DNA of 64,000 nucleotides, taken from NCBI GenBank assembly GCA_902834055.1, contig CADFHB010000001.1:124001-188000 (forward strand), written 5' to 3'. Within the stretch, counting starts at the first letter, position 1; the number at the start of each line of letters is the position of its first letter. Below are positions 32,501 to 40,912 of the stretch, one piece after another. A program made the position numbers and the translations under genes. The DNA comes from Lactobacillaceae bacterium (GTDB lineage Bacteria; Bacillota; Bacilli; Lactobacillales; Lactobacillaceae). The notes below the pieces were generated by a model that was not told where the DNA came from, made no database searches, and saw nothing but the letters and a program-made list of their open reading frames with translations.

Positions 32501-32692
32501 CAAGTATTTATTACACCATATAGCGATTGTCACGTCTGGGTAGACCAGCGGTTTGGCAATCGCTTTGTTGTTAAATCGGATAAGCCCAACGCCCAATTCG
32601 GTTGGGAGCTAAAGGCTAAGCGTAAAGGGTATGAGAATTACCGTTTACGCCATGTTGACGGTATTAAAGAAAAAGGAGAATTCAAAGTATGA
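29387..32692 (+). CDS. Long tail fibre protein
   Basis: An 1,101-residue protein. After a T/P/Q linker, a conserved start SIADYDTDLIQLNVWTG leads to a very long alanine, lysine and aspartate rich coiled coil (about residues 75-560) with loose repeats (SDAATAKVTASEASVTATD). Two phage fibre repeats follow (DKITSGTLDAGNIRVINL) and a C-terminal beta domain ends VSYQVFITPYSDCHVWVDQR and YENYRLRHVDG. It probably carries the host contact tip. The first 125 bases overlap the hub gene in another frame; the GTG start has no well-spaced ribosome site. Confidence 0.85.
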   Translation: MTTTAESTTPEQPTTPVQPTTPASQAPADSQAQQPVLQAHTNVAVPHSIADYDTDLIQLNVWTGTKWVNIFDGNDMNNLSIDLHRVAKVVDDQVVQINDAVKRADDAVKQAGKAIDDSATNKQAIDDVNKAVDEAKQSASDALDRIKNLATGSAIQDIQNSIKQTTDDVTKLRDDQVAQLKNVTGQINDAVAQAKAAADSLNAKTEALQSAVKNAQSDATVATQTASSANLTAIDAKSDAAVATATAKQVTVDMTNVKSDVVAIKATASEATITAGNAASDAATAKVTASEASVTATDAKSDVAQVKTTAQSISSRVSAVESDANKRIAANSTAIEQNKSAITLKADQSSIDKLDGEMSSATAQLEVQAGQISSKAESTELKKVSDKADSAQSDAQAASTKADSAIASAAKNTTAIDQNSKAIALKADQTTVDKINKTATDNSAAVNVLNNEIKLKVDSTTVNKMIDDKGFTTAKQAQALVDQSATKLSSTITELKTTVDNNGSLINSTNDRLTNVTQAIDGLQTTVKDKANQSQITQLANALQVKLSGSIIAQATDVTLTYTGKENEYPPIAPLAGMNDVDKGSTLILSFDYVASDDTKLTPQLDGDPWVPWGTIVNATPAAKGKKGSYSMTITVNDDSWQKGNAKNLCIRCDGFKGTIEITNLVLKYADTTLNDVQSSFDMLRDDINLRVTKGDLLSQINIAAGHTLIQSNKIFLDADSVVFGGTAFIPSAAIVDIAADKITSGTLDAGNIRVINLTADNIHGGTLDVGNMHVKNFSANDIEAGLLSGVTFRSGTKSRFFQTSKDNIYWFKDLSAPLDAGGSSMIGADTYINPAGGLTVADTKLIQLTTWGGGNLNPDGTVTGVSGTMGHPKLMVDLDGVFNPLDEFGNDYVNGGAKTSSIYQWVSDHEFTRLSRHFGFQVYLNSKIDHSEFYVQKDNKVGAYFGGGNNGNEITFSTGGDGTINFNSPLNVYGPLNVTGAKHSIVKTSQGYVGVNAYETAEYYFGDIGEANTGDGSQVIIGIDKIFSETINTKVSYQVFITPYSDCHVWVDQRFGNRFVVKSDKPNAQFGWELKAKRKGYENYRLRHVDGIKEKGEFKV

Positions 32693-32844
32693 ATGAAAAA
32701 GTAGATGCAAACGAAGTTATTGCAGAATTGCAAAGTGACATTGCTGAAAAGGCACTGCAAATTGCCTTGCTAAAGGCACAATTAAAGGCTGCTAAGAAGG
32801 TAGAAGCAAAGCCAGAAGAACCAGCACAAGGAGATGAACAATAA
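32689..32844 (+). CDS. Small coiled-coil tail-associated protein
   Basis: A 51-residue protein starting MNEKVDANEVIAELQSDIAE, a single amphipathic helix with heptads and an acidic end. Ribosome site AAAGGAGAA. It overlaps the fibre gene by four bases and the next gene by one (TAATG). Small helical proteins of this kind accompany baseplate genes in lactobacillus phages. Confidence 0.65.
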   Translation: MNEKVDANEVIAELQSDIAEKALQIALLKAQLKAAKKVEAKPEEPAQGDEQ

Positions 32845-33107
32845 TGAACATTTACATGAATAAGTTTACCTACGACTACGATGCTGACGGTAAGATTTCC
32901 GATGCTCAAGTTGGTTTGTACGGTAACGATTCTGACGGTGAATACGTTAGTTGTAATTTGACTATCAAGACTGACGAATTGGGTAAGGATAAGACCTTTG
33001 ACAACGTCACAATTTCAGACGTGATGAATCTGGCTAAGGCTAAGGCACTTAAGTACCTGCAACCTGATGATAAGAAAGCTGCAGATACAACTAACACAAC
33101 TGTATAA
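32844..33107 (+). CDS. Hypothetical tail-region protein
   Basis: An 87-residue protein starting MNIYMNKFTYDYDADGKISD. It has a beta-rich N-terminal half and a helix VMNLAKAKALKYLQ near the end. Expected to belong to the baseplate by position; similar small proteins occur after fibre genes in related phages. No catalytic motif. Confidence 0.6.
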   Translation: MNIYMNKFTYDYDADGKISDAQVGLYGNDSDGEYVSCNLTIKTDELGKDKTFDNVTISDVMNLAKAKALKYLQPDDKKAADTTNTTV

Positions 33108-33120
33108 GGAGGCGGTCTAA

Positions 33121-33591
33121 ATGGCTGATTCAATGCCTGACTTAGATATCTGGTACGAACCGTCGCCGTTCCAAAACTCACAAGCTTACGAACAGAAGAA
33201 CCACAACTGGTCGGTGCTTGCCAACTACGGTAAGTACTTAGGTAACTACCTGAAAGGCATTACGGACGGTTGGGAAGTTCGTTTTGCCGCCCAACTTAAT
33301 CAAATTCCACAACCGAATGAAGTCATTGATGCGCGCGTAGATATTGAGAACCACACATTCCCGGATTTACACGCGCATTTGATTAACATCGAAAAAACGC
33401 GATTGAAGTTTGAAGAGTCTGACTATGAAGGGGCAGGCTCTGGTTCGTTGGCTATCAACCTTAAGGTTCGTGACTTAGGAACGGATTCGGCTGGTATGTC
33501 TTACTCACCGCAAGGCACGGTGCAGGAAGACACACCTCGCATGGGTTATACAGAATGCCAGATTAAAGACTTATCGATTGTGCCAGGTTAG
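33121..33591 (+). CDS. Hypothetical baseplate-region protein
   Basis: A 156-residue protein beginning MADSMPDLDIWYEPSPFQNS with AGGAGG upstream. The C-terminal half, from about residue 70, looks like a beta sandwich with the DIENHTFPDLHAHLINIE stretch. Position among tail genes suggests a baseplate or fibre accessory role; family not recognised. Confidence 0.55.
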   Translation: MADSMPDLDIWYEPSPFQNSQAYEQKNHNWSVLANYGKYLGNYLKGITDGWEVRFAAQLNQIPQPNEVIDARVDIENHTFPDLHAHLINIEKTRLKFEESDYEGAGSGSLAINLKVRDLGTDSAGMSYSPQGTVQEDTPRMGYTECQIKDLSIVPG

Positions 33592-33602
33592 GAGGTCAGA
33601 TT

Positions 33603-33788
33603 ATGAGTTTTAACACACACGTAAAGCTGTTCGTTGAAGACGACGAAGGCAATAAGCGGCAGGTCTACCCCGAGACCGATATCGAATCATTAATTGGGTT
33701 TGGTGATAAGAACGGTGACTTGGTAGACCGTATTGCAAAGCTAGAAAAGAAAGTGGACAACCTAGATAACCTTGTCCGCTACCACTAA
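33603..33788 (+). CDS. Small coiled-coil protein, XkdX-region type
   Basis: A 61-residue protein with a beta-like start (THVKLFVEDDEGNKRQVYP) and a C-terminal leucine heptad (DRIAKLEKKVDNLDNLV). Such proteins are found just before the receptor-binding or holin genes. Ribosome site TTAGGAGG. Confidence 0.6.
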   Translation: MSFNTHVKLFVEDDEGNKRQVYPETDIESLIGFGDKNGDLVDRIAKLEKKVDNLDNLVRYH

Positions 33789-33802
33789 AAGGAGGAATGA
33801 AT

Positions 33803-34300
33803 ATGGTTGAAGCTACTAAAGCCTATTTACGATATAAAGATAATAAGAACCTACTGGTCGGCTCTGATTGGTCAATCATTCAAAATAAGCCAAAAAATCT
33901 TGCAACAACTGACCAGCTAGGTAAGCTATCAGCTTGGAAACGTGACGGCATCCAGTATGAAAATGGCGGCTACGATTTTGATCACGTAAACAACGGAATG
34001 AACTGTGCTTATCGGGTAGCCGATATGGGGAGCTTTAAGCTTGTTGAGCTGCGGCTGGCTTTTGCATGCAGCAAAGATGTACCGGCGGGTGCTGGTGATT
34101 TAAAAGTCATTGACCTTCCAAAGGCGATTCAAGCAGATGGCGATGAAGAAATCTGGGCAGCCACCGGCGTTGCAAATGTTTTCGTTCATTTTCGGAATGA
34201 AAATGTTAGTATCTACTGTCAGCAGCTTCCTACTGGCGGCGGCCAGTATACACATGATGTTTTGTTGACTTTCCACACTGTTTACTTCACGACTCTCTAG
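33803..34300 (+). CDS. Baseplate or receptor-binding-like protein
   Basis: A 165-residue protein with an N-terminal linker and a C-terminal beta domain from about residue 65 (MNCAYRVADMGSFKLVELRL), of the compact jelly-roll type common at phage tail tips. The ATG at 33803 has AGGAGG at seven bases; the ATG at 33797 is too close. Direct host binding is only a guess from place and fold pattern. Confidence 0.55.
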   Translation: MVEATKAYLRYKDNKNLLVGSDWSIIQNKPKNLATTDQLGKLSAWKRDGIQYENGGYDFDHVNNGMNCAYRVADMGSFKLVELRLAFACSKDVPAGAGDLKVIDLPKAIQADGDEEIWAATGVANVFVHFRNENVSIYCQQLPTGGGQYTHDVLLTFHTVYFTTL

Positions 34301-34311
34301 GATGTGATACT

Positions 34312-34692
34312 ATGAAACGTAATATTTTCTTAGTCCTTAATGGGCTAGAAACGATTGCAGTTGGTATCTACCTTTTAGTTCAGCGTAACGCGTTATTGGA
34401 CGACCATAGCAGTCGTGTAATGCACATGGTTCATGAAATGGGTAATGCACAATGGGCAGTAATTCTGATTGCTGTTGGAGTCTTAGCAATGATAGTTGGC
34501 TTATGTAATATCAATCGAGGCGCTATTCAAACGGTTATCTTAATTGTTTTAGGTGGCTTATGGTTTGCTTATGCAGTGTTCTTTACCTTTAGTGACTTGC
34601 ATTTCATGACACCATTTCACTTAGGGACATTGCTTAGTTGGTTCGTCTTTATACAGATTCTTTTTGAGGCATATTTTGGGGAGGTCAGATAA
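34312..34692 (+). CDS. Four-span membrane protein
   Basis: A 126-residue protein with four hydrophobic segments (about residues 5-22, 45-65, 70-88, 102-120). It lies just before the lysis genes and ends where the next gene begins. It might be a holin partner or anti-holin, but similar proteins also act in phage exclusion. No family recognised. Confidence 0.55.
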   Translation: MKRNIFLVLNGLETIAVGIYLLVQRNALLDDHSSRVMHMVHEMGNAQWAVILIAVGVLAMIVGLCNINRGAIQTVILIVLGGLWFAYAVFFTFSDLHFMTPFHLGTLLSWFVFIQILFEAYFGEVR

Positions 34693-35106
34693 ATGCACTG
34701 GCTAAACTCACTTCTTGGTGGAGGTGTCTTAGGTTCAATCATTACCGGTGCGCTCGTTTACTTGCAATCCCTTAACAAGAATAATGCCGATTTGGTAAAA
34801 GAGTACGCTCACTATACGCCAGACCTTTTTAAACGAATCGATAATCTCACTGAAGAACGAGACCGTTCAGCAAAGCAGGCGATCAAACTGCAAAAAAAGG
34901 TTGATGAATTAGAAGAAACAGTGAATGAACAAGATACAACCATCAAAGAACAAACAAAAACGATTGGTAGTCTAAGAGAACAAGTTGGCAAGCAAAGTCA
35001 GATTATCGATGAACTTAATAATAAGATCGGACAAATGTCTGACAAGCTTGACCACTTAGGCATCCTGGAAAAGGAGAAAATTAAAGATGATGAAATTAAT
35101 AAATGA
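34693..35106 (+). CDS. Membrane-anchored coiled-coil protein, lysis region
   Basis: A 137-residue protein with one N-terminal membrane span (LLGGGVLGSIITGALVYLQS) and then a coiled coil to the end (LQKKVDELEETVNEQDTTIK). It overlaps the holin gene by 20 bases. Its layout resembles a spanin-like or holin-accessory protein; the role is not established. Confidence 0.55.
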   Translation: MHWLNSLLGGGVLGSIITGALVYLQSLNKNNADLVKEYAHYTPDLFKRIDNLTEERDRSAKQAIKLQKKVDELEETVNEQDTTIKEQTKTIGSLREQVGKQSQIIDELNNKIGQMSDKLDHLGILEKEKIKDDEINK

Positions 35107-35476
35107 TGTTGCATATTGGTTAATCTCTAGCGGCGCTTTATCAGCGCTTTTTATTTTTGCCTGGAAATACTTAAAGCCGGTCATGGTAGCTAAGCAAAAG
35201 CACGTTAAAACCGTGCAGGAAAAAGAACTGCTGGGCCTGGTTAATCAGTTAGCTGACAACGCTGTTAGCTCGCTAGTAAGTACCCAGGGCGTTACTGGGC
35301 ATGATAAGTTTAAGCAAGCAACAACAATCGTCGGTAGTACCTTAGCCGACAAGGGCTTCGATGTACACCAGGAAACGGTCGAACACGCTGTCCAGGCTGC
35401 TTACGAAAAGAGCGACTTGACCCCAACTGTTGACCCCAATAAGGAACCACAGACGGGAGTGGTAGTTCATGGCTAA
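35087..35476 (+). CDS. Holin, LL-H family
   Basis: A 129-residue protein with one membrane span near the N-terminus (LISSGALSALFIFAWKYLKP), a basic loop and a soluble helical tail (LVNQLADNAVSSLVSTQGVT). This pattern fits the phage holin family of lactobacillus phage LL-H. It would open the membrane for the lysin encoded next, which it overlaps by eight bases. Confidence 0.82.
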   Translation: MMKLINDVAYWLISSGALSALFIFAWKYLKPVMVAKQKHVKTVQEKELLGLVNQLADNAVSSLVSTQGVTGHDKFKQATTIVGSTLADKGFDVHQETVEHAVQAAYEKSDLTPTVDPNKEPQTGVVVHG

Positions 35477-36914
35477 CTATGGCTATGTGCTTGATGTGTC
35501 CGCTTTCCAGCCACAGGCTTGCTACTACAATTTTTGGCAACGCTGGAAAGCACGGGGCGTTAAAGGTGGAATCGTAAAGCTGTCAGAAGGGACGGGCTGG
35601 ACTAACGGATATGGTGCAGGCCAGATTGCTGCTATCAAGCATGAAGGATTGGCTGTTAGTGGTTATCACTTTAGCCGTTTCCGTGGGAATAGTTATCAGG
35701 CCGTATCTGAGGCTAACCTCGCTATTACCTGTGCCCGCCAGATGGGATTACCGCAAGGCGCTCCACTGGTACTAGATTACGAAGAACGATTGGGCTATCG
35801 AACAAGCAACACACAAGCAGCCATCGCCTTCTTGAAGTGCATCAAAGCTGCTGGGTATGTACCGGTCTTTTACTCGTATTCCGGCATGGCTAGTTTATGG
35901 GACTTTGAAGCTATCCACACGGCTACTGGTGCTGTCATGTGGATTGCGGCCTATCCTACGCTTGCGGGGGTTACTTCACCTGCAATGGGCTACTTCCCAG
36001 GTATCAGCAATTTTATCTGTGCTTGGCAGTTTACTGATAACTTTTACGGTGAGCACATTGACGGTTCGATTGATTTAACGGGGGTGTTTACACGAATGGC
36101 ACAAACAAAGATTACACAAGGTGGACACCTTGACGGGTACCGCTTTGAAAATAACAAGTTAGTAGTAGATGGTTGGTTTGCCAGTGATAAGACACAGGGC
36201 AAGCCATTTTCTTATGTCATTATTACCGATAATAATGGTCATGAATTTGCACGGGCAGCAGTTAACCTGACTGACCGGCCGGACGTATCTAAGACTTTTC
36301 CTGATATTCCAGGGGCTGGTAAATCCGGTTTTAGTGCAAGTTTTGACTATGTATCTGGTATGGCTGGCAAGACCTTAAAGGTTATCTTCCGCTACACCGA
36401 TGATAAGGACGGCAATGGTAACTTCCTTGACTACACCGCACCGATTACGCTTAATAAATCGGAAGCCTTCTTAGACAGCAAGTCGGTCACAGTCGACACT
36501 AATGACTTGTATGTTTCAGGCTGGTTCACCAGTGATTACGCATTGGGTAAGAAGAGCCAGTACCTTATCTTGTATGACGTTAATGCAAAGAAGGAACTAC
36601 AACGAATCAAGACAACACCTATCGAACGGAAGGACGTAGCCGCACAGCATGCTGATATTTACGGTTCTGCTGTATCTGGCTTCGGCGGTCGGTTCAAGTA
36701 TGACGGTAATCTGGTAGGACGTAAGCTACAGGTCATTGCCCGTTGGTCAGATGACGACAAATTTGGTGAAGGCCAGCACGTTGACTACTGGTTTGAACCA
36801 TTTAATGGACCAGCAATGCCGATGTTAAATGGCGACACGTCTATCACGATTCGTTGCCATGACTTCTCCGCCAAGCGTTTTGACGACGACACAATTGAAG
36901 TAACTATGAAGTAA
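35469..36914 (+). CDS. GH25 endolysin with two wall-binding-like repeats
   Basis: A 481-residue lysin. Residues 1-205 are a GH25 muramidase: DVSAFQPQ at the first strand, GYHFSRF, LVLDYEE with D103 and E105 as the catalytic pair, and ICAWQFTDN. The rest is two related beta domains of about 115 residues (beginning LVVDGWFASDKTQGK and LYVSGWFTSDYALGK), likely cell wall binding. No signal peptide is present, which fits release through the holin. Confidence 0.92.
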   Translation: MANYGYVLDVSAFQPQACYYNFWQRWKARGVKGGIVKLSEGTGWTNGYGAGQIAAIKHEGLAVSGYHFSRFRGNSYQAVSEANLAITCARQMGLPQGAPLVLDYEERLGYRTSNTQAAIAFLKCIKAAGYVPVFYSYSGMASLWDFEAIHTATGAVMWIAAYPTLAGVTSPAMGYFPGISNFICAWQFTDNFYGEHIDGSIDLTGVFTRMAQTKITQGGHLDGYRFENNKLVVDGWFASDKTQGKPFSYVIITDNNGHEFARAAVNLTDRPDVSKTFPDIPGAGKSGFSASFDYVSGMAGKTLKVIFRYTDDKDGNGNFLDYTAPITLNKSEAFLDSKSVTVDTNDLYVSGWFTSDYALGKKSQYLILYDVNAKKELQRIKTTPIERKDVAAQHADIYGSAVSGFGGRFKYDGNLVGRKLQVIARWSDDDKFGEGQHVDYWFEPFNGPAMPMLNGDTSITIRCHDFSAKRFDDDTIEVTMK

Positions 36915-36926
36915 GGAGGCGAAACA

Positions 36927-38984
36927 ATGCCATTAAAAGGAACCGCAATTGAAGGCGTTGATATCGATGTCAGTGCTTTTAAGCACGGCGATACGACCGT
37001 TGACTTTCATATCAACTTAAGTAACATTTATGGTGATCCGGTGCGGGCTAACACATTGCATACCTTCACCGCTAAGGTGGCTAATAATTCAGGATATATT
37101 GGTGACTACCCATGTACGATCGATGGGGTAAACCTGTTAATCGATAGTAATGAGTTTTTCCAATTGCCACCGGATAACTACTCAATGGAAATTTGGGAAA
37201 CATGGACTAACCTTGATGGGACTAAGGACACGGCAATCTATCCATCACCATCAAAGGTCCTTCAATTCACGATTAACGAAAATATTAAGGATAAGACCGG
37301 TGAAATTGTTAAGCGATTTGACTTTCAAGAAGCGGTTGAAAATACGATTAAGAGCTTCCTGAAGAATCACCCAGGTAGTGGCGATGTTGATCTTCGGGAT
37401 TATGCGAAAAAGAGCGACATTCAACGTCAACTTGGGGACTATGTTAAGAAAACCGAACTGCCCAAGATCGTTCTGGATGAAAGAAGCCGGGTACTAGACA
37501 TTAATGGCCAAGAGCTCACCATTCCAGAAAGCGTTGATCTATCTGGATATGCTAAAAAGGGTGAGGTCCCACAAGTCACTTATGATGCCGAGCATCGGTT
37601 ACTGACCGTCAATGGGGTAGCGGTTGATCTCCCGGCCAGTGTGGACTTATCAAACTATTACACTAAGGCTGAAATGGATGGCAAACTCAGCAAGGTCGCC
37701 ACTGGTGGGACAGTAGATTTGACTGGCTACTTGAAAGTTGCGGACGCTGACAAGAAGTATGCCACTAAGCAGGAAATTCCTGATGTATCTGGCTTAGCTA
37801 AAAAGACTGATCTGGACGACTACGCTAAGAAGTCGGCGGTACCGGTAATTAGTCTTGATTCAGAAGCTCGGAAGTTAACCCTTAATGGAACTGCTATAGA
37901 CATTCCGGCTGCTGTGGACCTATCTGGATATGCGACTAAGCAAGAACTGCCCAAGATCACATATGATCAGGAAACGAAGTCGTTGACCATCAACGGTACG
38001 AAGATTGAGCTACCAAGCAATGTTGATCTCTCGGGATACTACACTAAGAGTGAAGTCGATGGCAAGCTAGCACAAGCAGCCAGTGGCGGCAAGGTTGATC
38101 TAGCTGGATACCTTACTAAGACAGATGCTAGTAAGACCTACGCCACTAAGGCCGAGCTACCAAGTGTTAGTGGCTTAGCTAAGGAAAGCGATCTGCCTAA
38201 GATTACTATAGACACTGAAAAACGGATTATCACGATCAATGGTAAAAGCATCGTGATTCCTGACAACGTCAGTCTCGATAATGTTAAGACAAATGCGTAT
38301 CCCGTTAGTGAAGGCGAAAGCCCAAGCGCAACTTTAACTAAGGATCAAGATGGGACTTATGCCATTAGTTTTGGGGTACCACAAGGAGCTACTGGCCCTG
38401 CTGGTCACGATGGAAAAAATGGTTATGATGGGACTACCCCTCACGTTGACACTGCCACTGGAGACTGGTTCTTAGGTGACAAAGATACCGGTGTCCACGC
38501 TCAAGGCGAGCAAGGTAAAACCGGCCAAACCGGTAAAGATGGGATTACCCCGCACATTGATAAAACCACGGGTAACTGGTTTATCGGCGATAACGACACT
38601 GGGACTCACGCTCAGGGTGCTACTGGGAAGACTGGTCAAGATGGTAAAGACGGGGTTACTCCACACATCGGCGATAACGGCGACTGGTTTATCGGCGATC
38701 AGGACACCAATCTTCCATCTCGTGGAGTACAAGGACCACAGGGTGAACCAGGTAAAGATGGCCAGCCAGGTGTTCACGGTGCACCAGGTAAGGACGGAGA
38801 TACGCCTTATATCGGATCCAATGGCAACTGGTATCTTGGCTCAAGAGACACTGGAAAGCCTTCACAAGGCAGAGCTGGTAATGATGGCAAGACCCCAATC
38901 CGAGGCACTGACTATTGGACCGATGAGGATAAAGCCGAGATTAAAAAGTGGGTTGATGATGCAATCCTAAACGGGAAGTGGTGA
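36927..38984 (+). CDS. Baseplate upper protein with collagen-like repeats
   Basis: A 685-residue protein. The first 130 residues resemble the BppU N-terminal domain (VDFHINLSNIYGDPVRANTL). Then come alternating short repeats (SVDLSGYAKKGEVPQVTYDA, LTVNGVAVDLPA) and, from about residue 487, collagen-like Gly-X-Y stretches (GPQGEPGKDGQPGVHGAPGK) separated by TPHI and GDWFIGDxDT units. Such rods hold receptor-binding tips. It is unusual that it follows the lysin. Confidence 0.85.
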   Translation: MPLKGTAIEGVDIDVSAFKHGDTTVDFHINLSNIYGDPVRANTLHTFTAKVANNSGYIGDYPCTIDGVNLLIDSNEFFQLPPDNYSMEIWETWTNLDGTKDTAIYPSPSKVLQFTINENIKDKTGEIVKRFDFQEAVENTIKSFLKNHPGSGDVDLRDYAKKSDIQRQLGDYVKKTELPKIVLDERSRVLDINGQELTIPESVDLSGYAKKGEVPQVTYDAEHRLLTVNGVAVDLPASVDLSNYYTKAEMDGKLSKVATGGTVDLTGYLKVADADKKYATKQEIPDVSGLAKKTDLDDYAKKSAVPVISLDSEARKLTLNGTAIDIPAAVDLSGYATKQELPKITYDQETKSLTINGTKIELPSNVDLSGYYTKSEVDGKLAQAASGGKVDLAGYLTKTDASKTYATKAELPSVSGLAKESDLPKITIDTEKRIITINGKSIVIPDNVSLDNVKTNAYPVSEGESPSATLTKDQDGTYAISFGVPQGATGPAGHDGKNGYDGTTPHVDTATGDWFLGDKDTGVHAQGEQGKTGQTGKDGITPHIDKTTGNWFIGDNDTGTHAQGATGKTGQDGKDGVTPHIGDNGDWFIGDQDTNLPSRGVQGPQGEPGKDGQPGVHGAPGKDGDTPYIGSNGNWYLGSRDTGKPSQGRAGNDGKTPIRGTDYWTDEDKAEIKKWVDDAILNGKW

Positions 38985-38988
38985 TCAA

Positions 38989-39921
38989 ATGTCATTAGAC
39001 GGCGAGATGACAGAGCTGGCTGATGCCATTAGGAGTAAAACTGGAAAAACCGGCAAATTGTCAATTCCTAAGATGGTTAGTGCACTGACTCCAAGTGAAA
39101 TCGTATACTGGAATGGTGACATGTCAGGCGGTGTAAGTACACACTTGTTGGCTAAGCCGATTCCTGCCCATACTAAGATTAGTGACATTATTGTCACTTC
39201 TGATAAGCCTACCGATAGTACTTCCGGTTTCATGTACTTATATTTTAAGAATCCAGAAAAAGTTCGTTCGTCATATATTTTTTATTCACAAGGCAGGTGG
39301 ATCATTGATACTAATGTAGCTAATCACTATGAACCTGGAACCGAGCTGCCTGATGACCTAATTGAGATTCGCACATTTGCAACAGTCAACAATCTGAAAA
39401 TAGTCGTTAAGGGAGCTGATAGTGGTAGTAGTGAATTACCTATGTATACAACGGTTCTTCAGGCTTATACGGGACTTGCTAATGCCATTAAAAAGAGTAC
39501 CAGTACTTCTGGGAAATTAACCATTGAAGAAATGATTACTTTATTAGGTGGTACGACATCAAAAGACGATACCCCAGTTACTCCTTCTCAGCCAGCTACT
39601 CCTTCCAAGCCAGTCACCGTTTTTTAAAATTTACAAATTTCGACCTTCGGTGGGGGATCGTATGATTTCACGAGTCCTGTGCCGTTAGGAGATACGAGAT
39701 TAGAAGTAACATTGCAAGTAGTTAATAGCGGTACGGGTTCTGTTACAATTTCAATCCCAGGAACATCGATCAGTAAAACGATTGCGCCAGGAGGAAGAGG
39801 ATATCAAAATGTTACTGCAACACTTGATATACCTAGTGGAATGGCAAAATCCATTAAAGCGATAGAGGTAGACGTTGGTCATCGAAACGCACTAAAACAG
39901 CTAACTGTTGTAGCCAAATAA
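38989..39921 (+). pseudogene. Receptor-binding-like tail gene with an in-frame TAA
   Basis: The frame runs 212 codons to TAA at 39625-39627 and then stays open in the same frame for 98 more codons to 39921. The first part carries two related fibre motifs (LADAIRSKTGKTGKLSIPKM and LANAIKKSTSTSGKLTIEEM), a beta domain and a T/P/S linker. The part after the stop, beginning NLQISTFGGGSYDF, is a small beta domain (VTLQVVNSGTGSVTISIPG). No ribosome site fits an independent start. One A-to-T change of an AAA codon would create the stop. Confidence 0.75.
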
Positions 39922-39958
39922 TTTCATAGTAAAAATAAATAGTATATTATAGTACAAA

Positions 39959-40032
39959 AAAGAGGTGAAAATTCCTCTTTCAATTTAACCGTGACCCGGA
40001 GGCGTGTGGAAAGCGTCTGCCGGGTCTTTTTG
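39959..40032 (+). terminator. Late operon terminators
   Basis: Two hairpins follow the last structural gene. AAAGAGG (39959-39965) pairs with CCTCTTT (39974-39980). GACCCGG (39993-39999) pairs with CCGGGTC (40020-40026), extended inside by AGGCG/CGTCT, and is followed by five T. Confidence 0.85.
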
Positions 40033-40046
40033 TGTTCTCAGATGCA

Positions 40047-40140
40047 TGCTATAATATAGATAATCATAAAGCTTACTTGAGTCAGTCGTGGAAAAGGCTG
40101 GCTCTTTTTCGTATAATTTTTAATAGTAAGCTTTATGATT
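40047..40140 (+). promoter_or_regulatory. Promoter and hairpin leader of the terminal membrane gene
   Basis: An extended -10 promoter TGCTATAAT (40047-40055) predicts a start near 40062. There begins a perfect 15-bp inverted repeat: AATCATAAAGCTTAC (40062-40076) with 40126-40140. Inside it is an intrinsic terminator, GAGTCAGTC (40079-40087) with GGCTGGCTC (40096-40104) and five T. The layout resembles an attenuator or a small RNA gene. Confidence 0.6.
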
Positions 40141-40153
40141 AGAGGTAAGATTT

Positions 40154-40912
40154 ATGAAATGGAAGAAGATCGGTAATTTTGTGGGCATGGTTCTGGGAAC
40201 GGCCTATCTATTTGCTGTTCTTTGGCTAGAGGAGACAAAGAAATTGGATTGGAAATCGTTGGCTGGTCTGGTTATTCTTTTCCTAATCTGGGGACTTATG
40301 ATTTTTGCTAATTTGGCTGCATTCTTCGATAATAAGGAAATAAGCTTTTTGGGGATAAAAATTGCTTCAAATAAGAAAGCAGAAACCGAAACACCTAGCA
40401 TCGATCCAAATGATTTCGATAAATTACAAAAGAGAACTGAAAAGCTTGAGAAAGACGTACATGACCTGAAAGAAAAGTTGGACGCCTCTAACAAGGAGGA
40501 TTTCCACAAGGAATTTGAGCAATTCAGGCTATCTAAACCGGACTTAGACGTTATTATGGTGGAAGGGTACGAGTCGCCAAGCCGATTAACCGAGTTCACC
40601 AATCTAGTTAAGCGGGCCAAGACAAATGGCTACGACTTATCCAGTGACACTACATATCAAGGACTGACTAAAGGCTATCGTCAGCATATTACCGATCAGC
40701 TAAAAACTGTGTTAAAAACGCTTGATTATAGTAGTGAGTTTTCAGGACGAATGCAAAAACTCCTCGAAAATGCGATGGTATCAGTTCCAACTAATCAAGA
40801 AGTCATCGCAAGTATTAAAAAAGAACTCATTAGTGCTAACGAGAACAACAAGCTGGAAATCAGTGATGTGTTTTTTAAGGCTACCAATGACTTAAAGAAG
40901 CTCAAACCATGA
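40154..40912 (+). CDS. Prophage-end membrane protein (moron candidate)
   Basis: A 252-residue protein with two membrane spans (about residues 8-26 and 36-58), a coiled coil (about 85-120, FDKLQKRTEKLEKDVHDLKE) and a helical soluble C-terminal domain. It has its own promoter-like leader and is separated from the late operon by terminators. Genes at this end of a prophage are often expressed in the lysogen and change host traits or block other phages. Nothing in the sequence identifies the exact role. Confidence 0.6.
   Translation: MKWKKIGNFVGMVLGTAYLFAVLWLEETKKLDWKSLAGLVILFLIWGLMIFANLAAFFDNKEISFLGIKIASNKKAETETPSIDPNDFDKLQKRTEKLEKDVHDLKEKLDASNKEDFHKEFEQFRLSKPDLDVIMVEGYESPSRLTEFTNLVKRAKTNGYDLSSDTTYQGLTKGYRQHITDQLKTVLKTLDYSSEFSGRMQKLLENAMVSVPTNQEVIASIKKELISANENNKLEISDVFFKATNDLKKLKP

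Noticed and set aside
39679..39921. Separate 80-residue gene after the receptor-binding-like gene
   Set aside because: It is in the same frame as the upstream gene, has no ribosome site, and its coding sequence continues upstream to the TAA.
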